Below are positions 7,874 through 7,959 of a stretch of DNA of 7,959 nucleotides, in pieces. Made by a program: the position numbers and the translations under genes. The stretch is from NCBI GenBank assembly GCA_002350465.1, contig DEEW01000106.1:1-7959 (forward strand), read 5' to 3'. The stretch is from Lachnospiraceae bacterium UBA2868 (GTDB taxonomy: Bacteria; Bacillota_A; Clostridia; Lachnospirales; Lachnospiraceae). Below the pieces are notes generated by a model. That model did no database searches. It worked only from the letters and a program-made list of their open reading frames with translations, and was not told the DNA's origin. How positions within the stretch are numbered: position 1 is the stretch's first letter; each line of letters begins with the position of its first letter.

Positions 7874-7914
7874 AATGATCTCCTTCGAAATCCTTCTTAA
7901 TGGGGTATCGGTTT

Positions 7915-7943
7915 ATTATAGTTATAAAAACGCGTAAAATCAA
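7915..7943 (-). promoter_or_regulatory. Sigma-A promoter of the ftsH/sensor operon
   Basis: On the minus strand TTGATT (7943-7938) and a perfect TATAAT (7920-7915) are separated by exactly 17 bases, close to the housekeeping consensus. Transcription would start near 7908, leaving a leader of about 35 bases that carries the AAGGAG ribosome site of ftsH. No CIRCE or other heat-shock operator is visible nearby. The near-consensus boxes suggest steady expression of the operon. Confidence 0.85.
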
Positions 7944-7959
7944 CTTCTAAGATGTGAAA

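Larger units (their letters stand above)
621..7943 (-). other. Predicted five-gene operon: ftsH, anchored binding protein, kinase, regulator, XylF-like lipoprotein
   Basis: One strong promoter at the right and one strong terminator at the left bracket five minus-strand genes. Junctions: ATGA overlap (5885-5888), a two-base gap or GTGA overlap near 4819-4824, an eight-base overlap (3325-3332) and an eleven-base overlap (1722-1732). I saw no hairpin with a T-run between the genes. The arrangement supports co-transcription and translational coupling. Weak internal promoters inside coding sequence cannot be excluded. Confidence 0.8.

Overview
The window looks like chromosomal DNA of a Gram-positive anaerobe of the class Clostridia, most likely Lachnospiraceae (Butyrivibrio/Roseburia-like). 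This is inferred from strong AGGAG-type ribosome sites, a YesM/YesN-type two-component system, sugar-binding proteins carried as lipoproteins or anchored by a membrane helix, and the clostridial style of the FtsH protein. No RNA gene, mobile element or CRISPR array is visible. Every convincing gene lies on the minus strand, so transcription runs from the right edge to the left.

Reading in the direction of transcription: a near-consensus sigma-A promoter (7915-7943) precedes ftsH (7873-5885), a membrane AAA+ zinc protease. Its stop overlaps the start of a gene for a membrane-anchored periplasmic-binding-protein-like sensor (5888-4821). Next come a LytS/YesM-type sensor histidine kinase (4818-3325), a YesN-type response regulator with an AraC DNA-binding domain (3332-1722), and a XylF-like sugar-binding lipoprotein (1732-701). 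The five genes abut or overlap by 4 to 11 bases, and a strong intrinsic terminator (621-676) follows the last. They are very probably one operon.

After the terminator, a separate minus-strand unit starts in a 197-base intergenic region that holds a leader hairpin (529-549) and a spaced inverted repeat (589-614). Its first gene (start at 503, cut by the left window edge) encodes a ChvE/multiple-sugar-type ABC transporter lipoprotein with an Ala/Glu/Pro-rich linker. The ATPase and permease genes would be expected beyond the left edge.

The working model is a sugar-sensing relay. Extracytoplasmic binding proteins report sugar to the kinase, the kinase phosphorylates the YesN-type regulator, and the regulator activates the adjacent ABC transporter. 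This resembles the XylFII-LytS/YesN system of Clostridium beijerinckii, but with two binding proteins in the sensor operon and an FtsH protease as the leading gene. The FtsH linkage and the second binding protein are the most unusual points.
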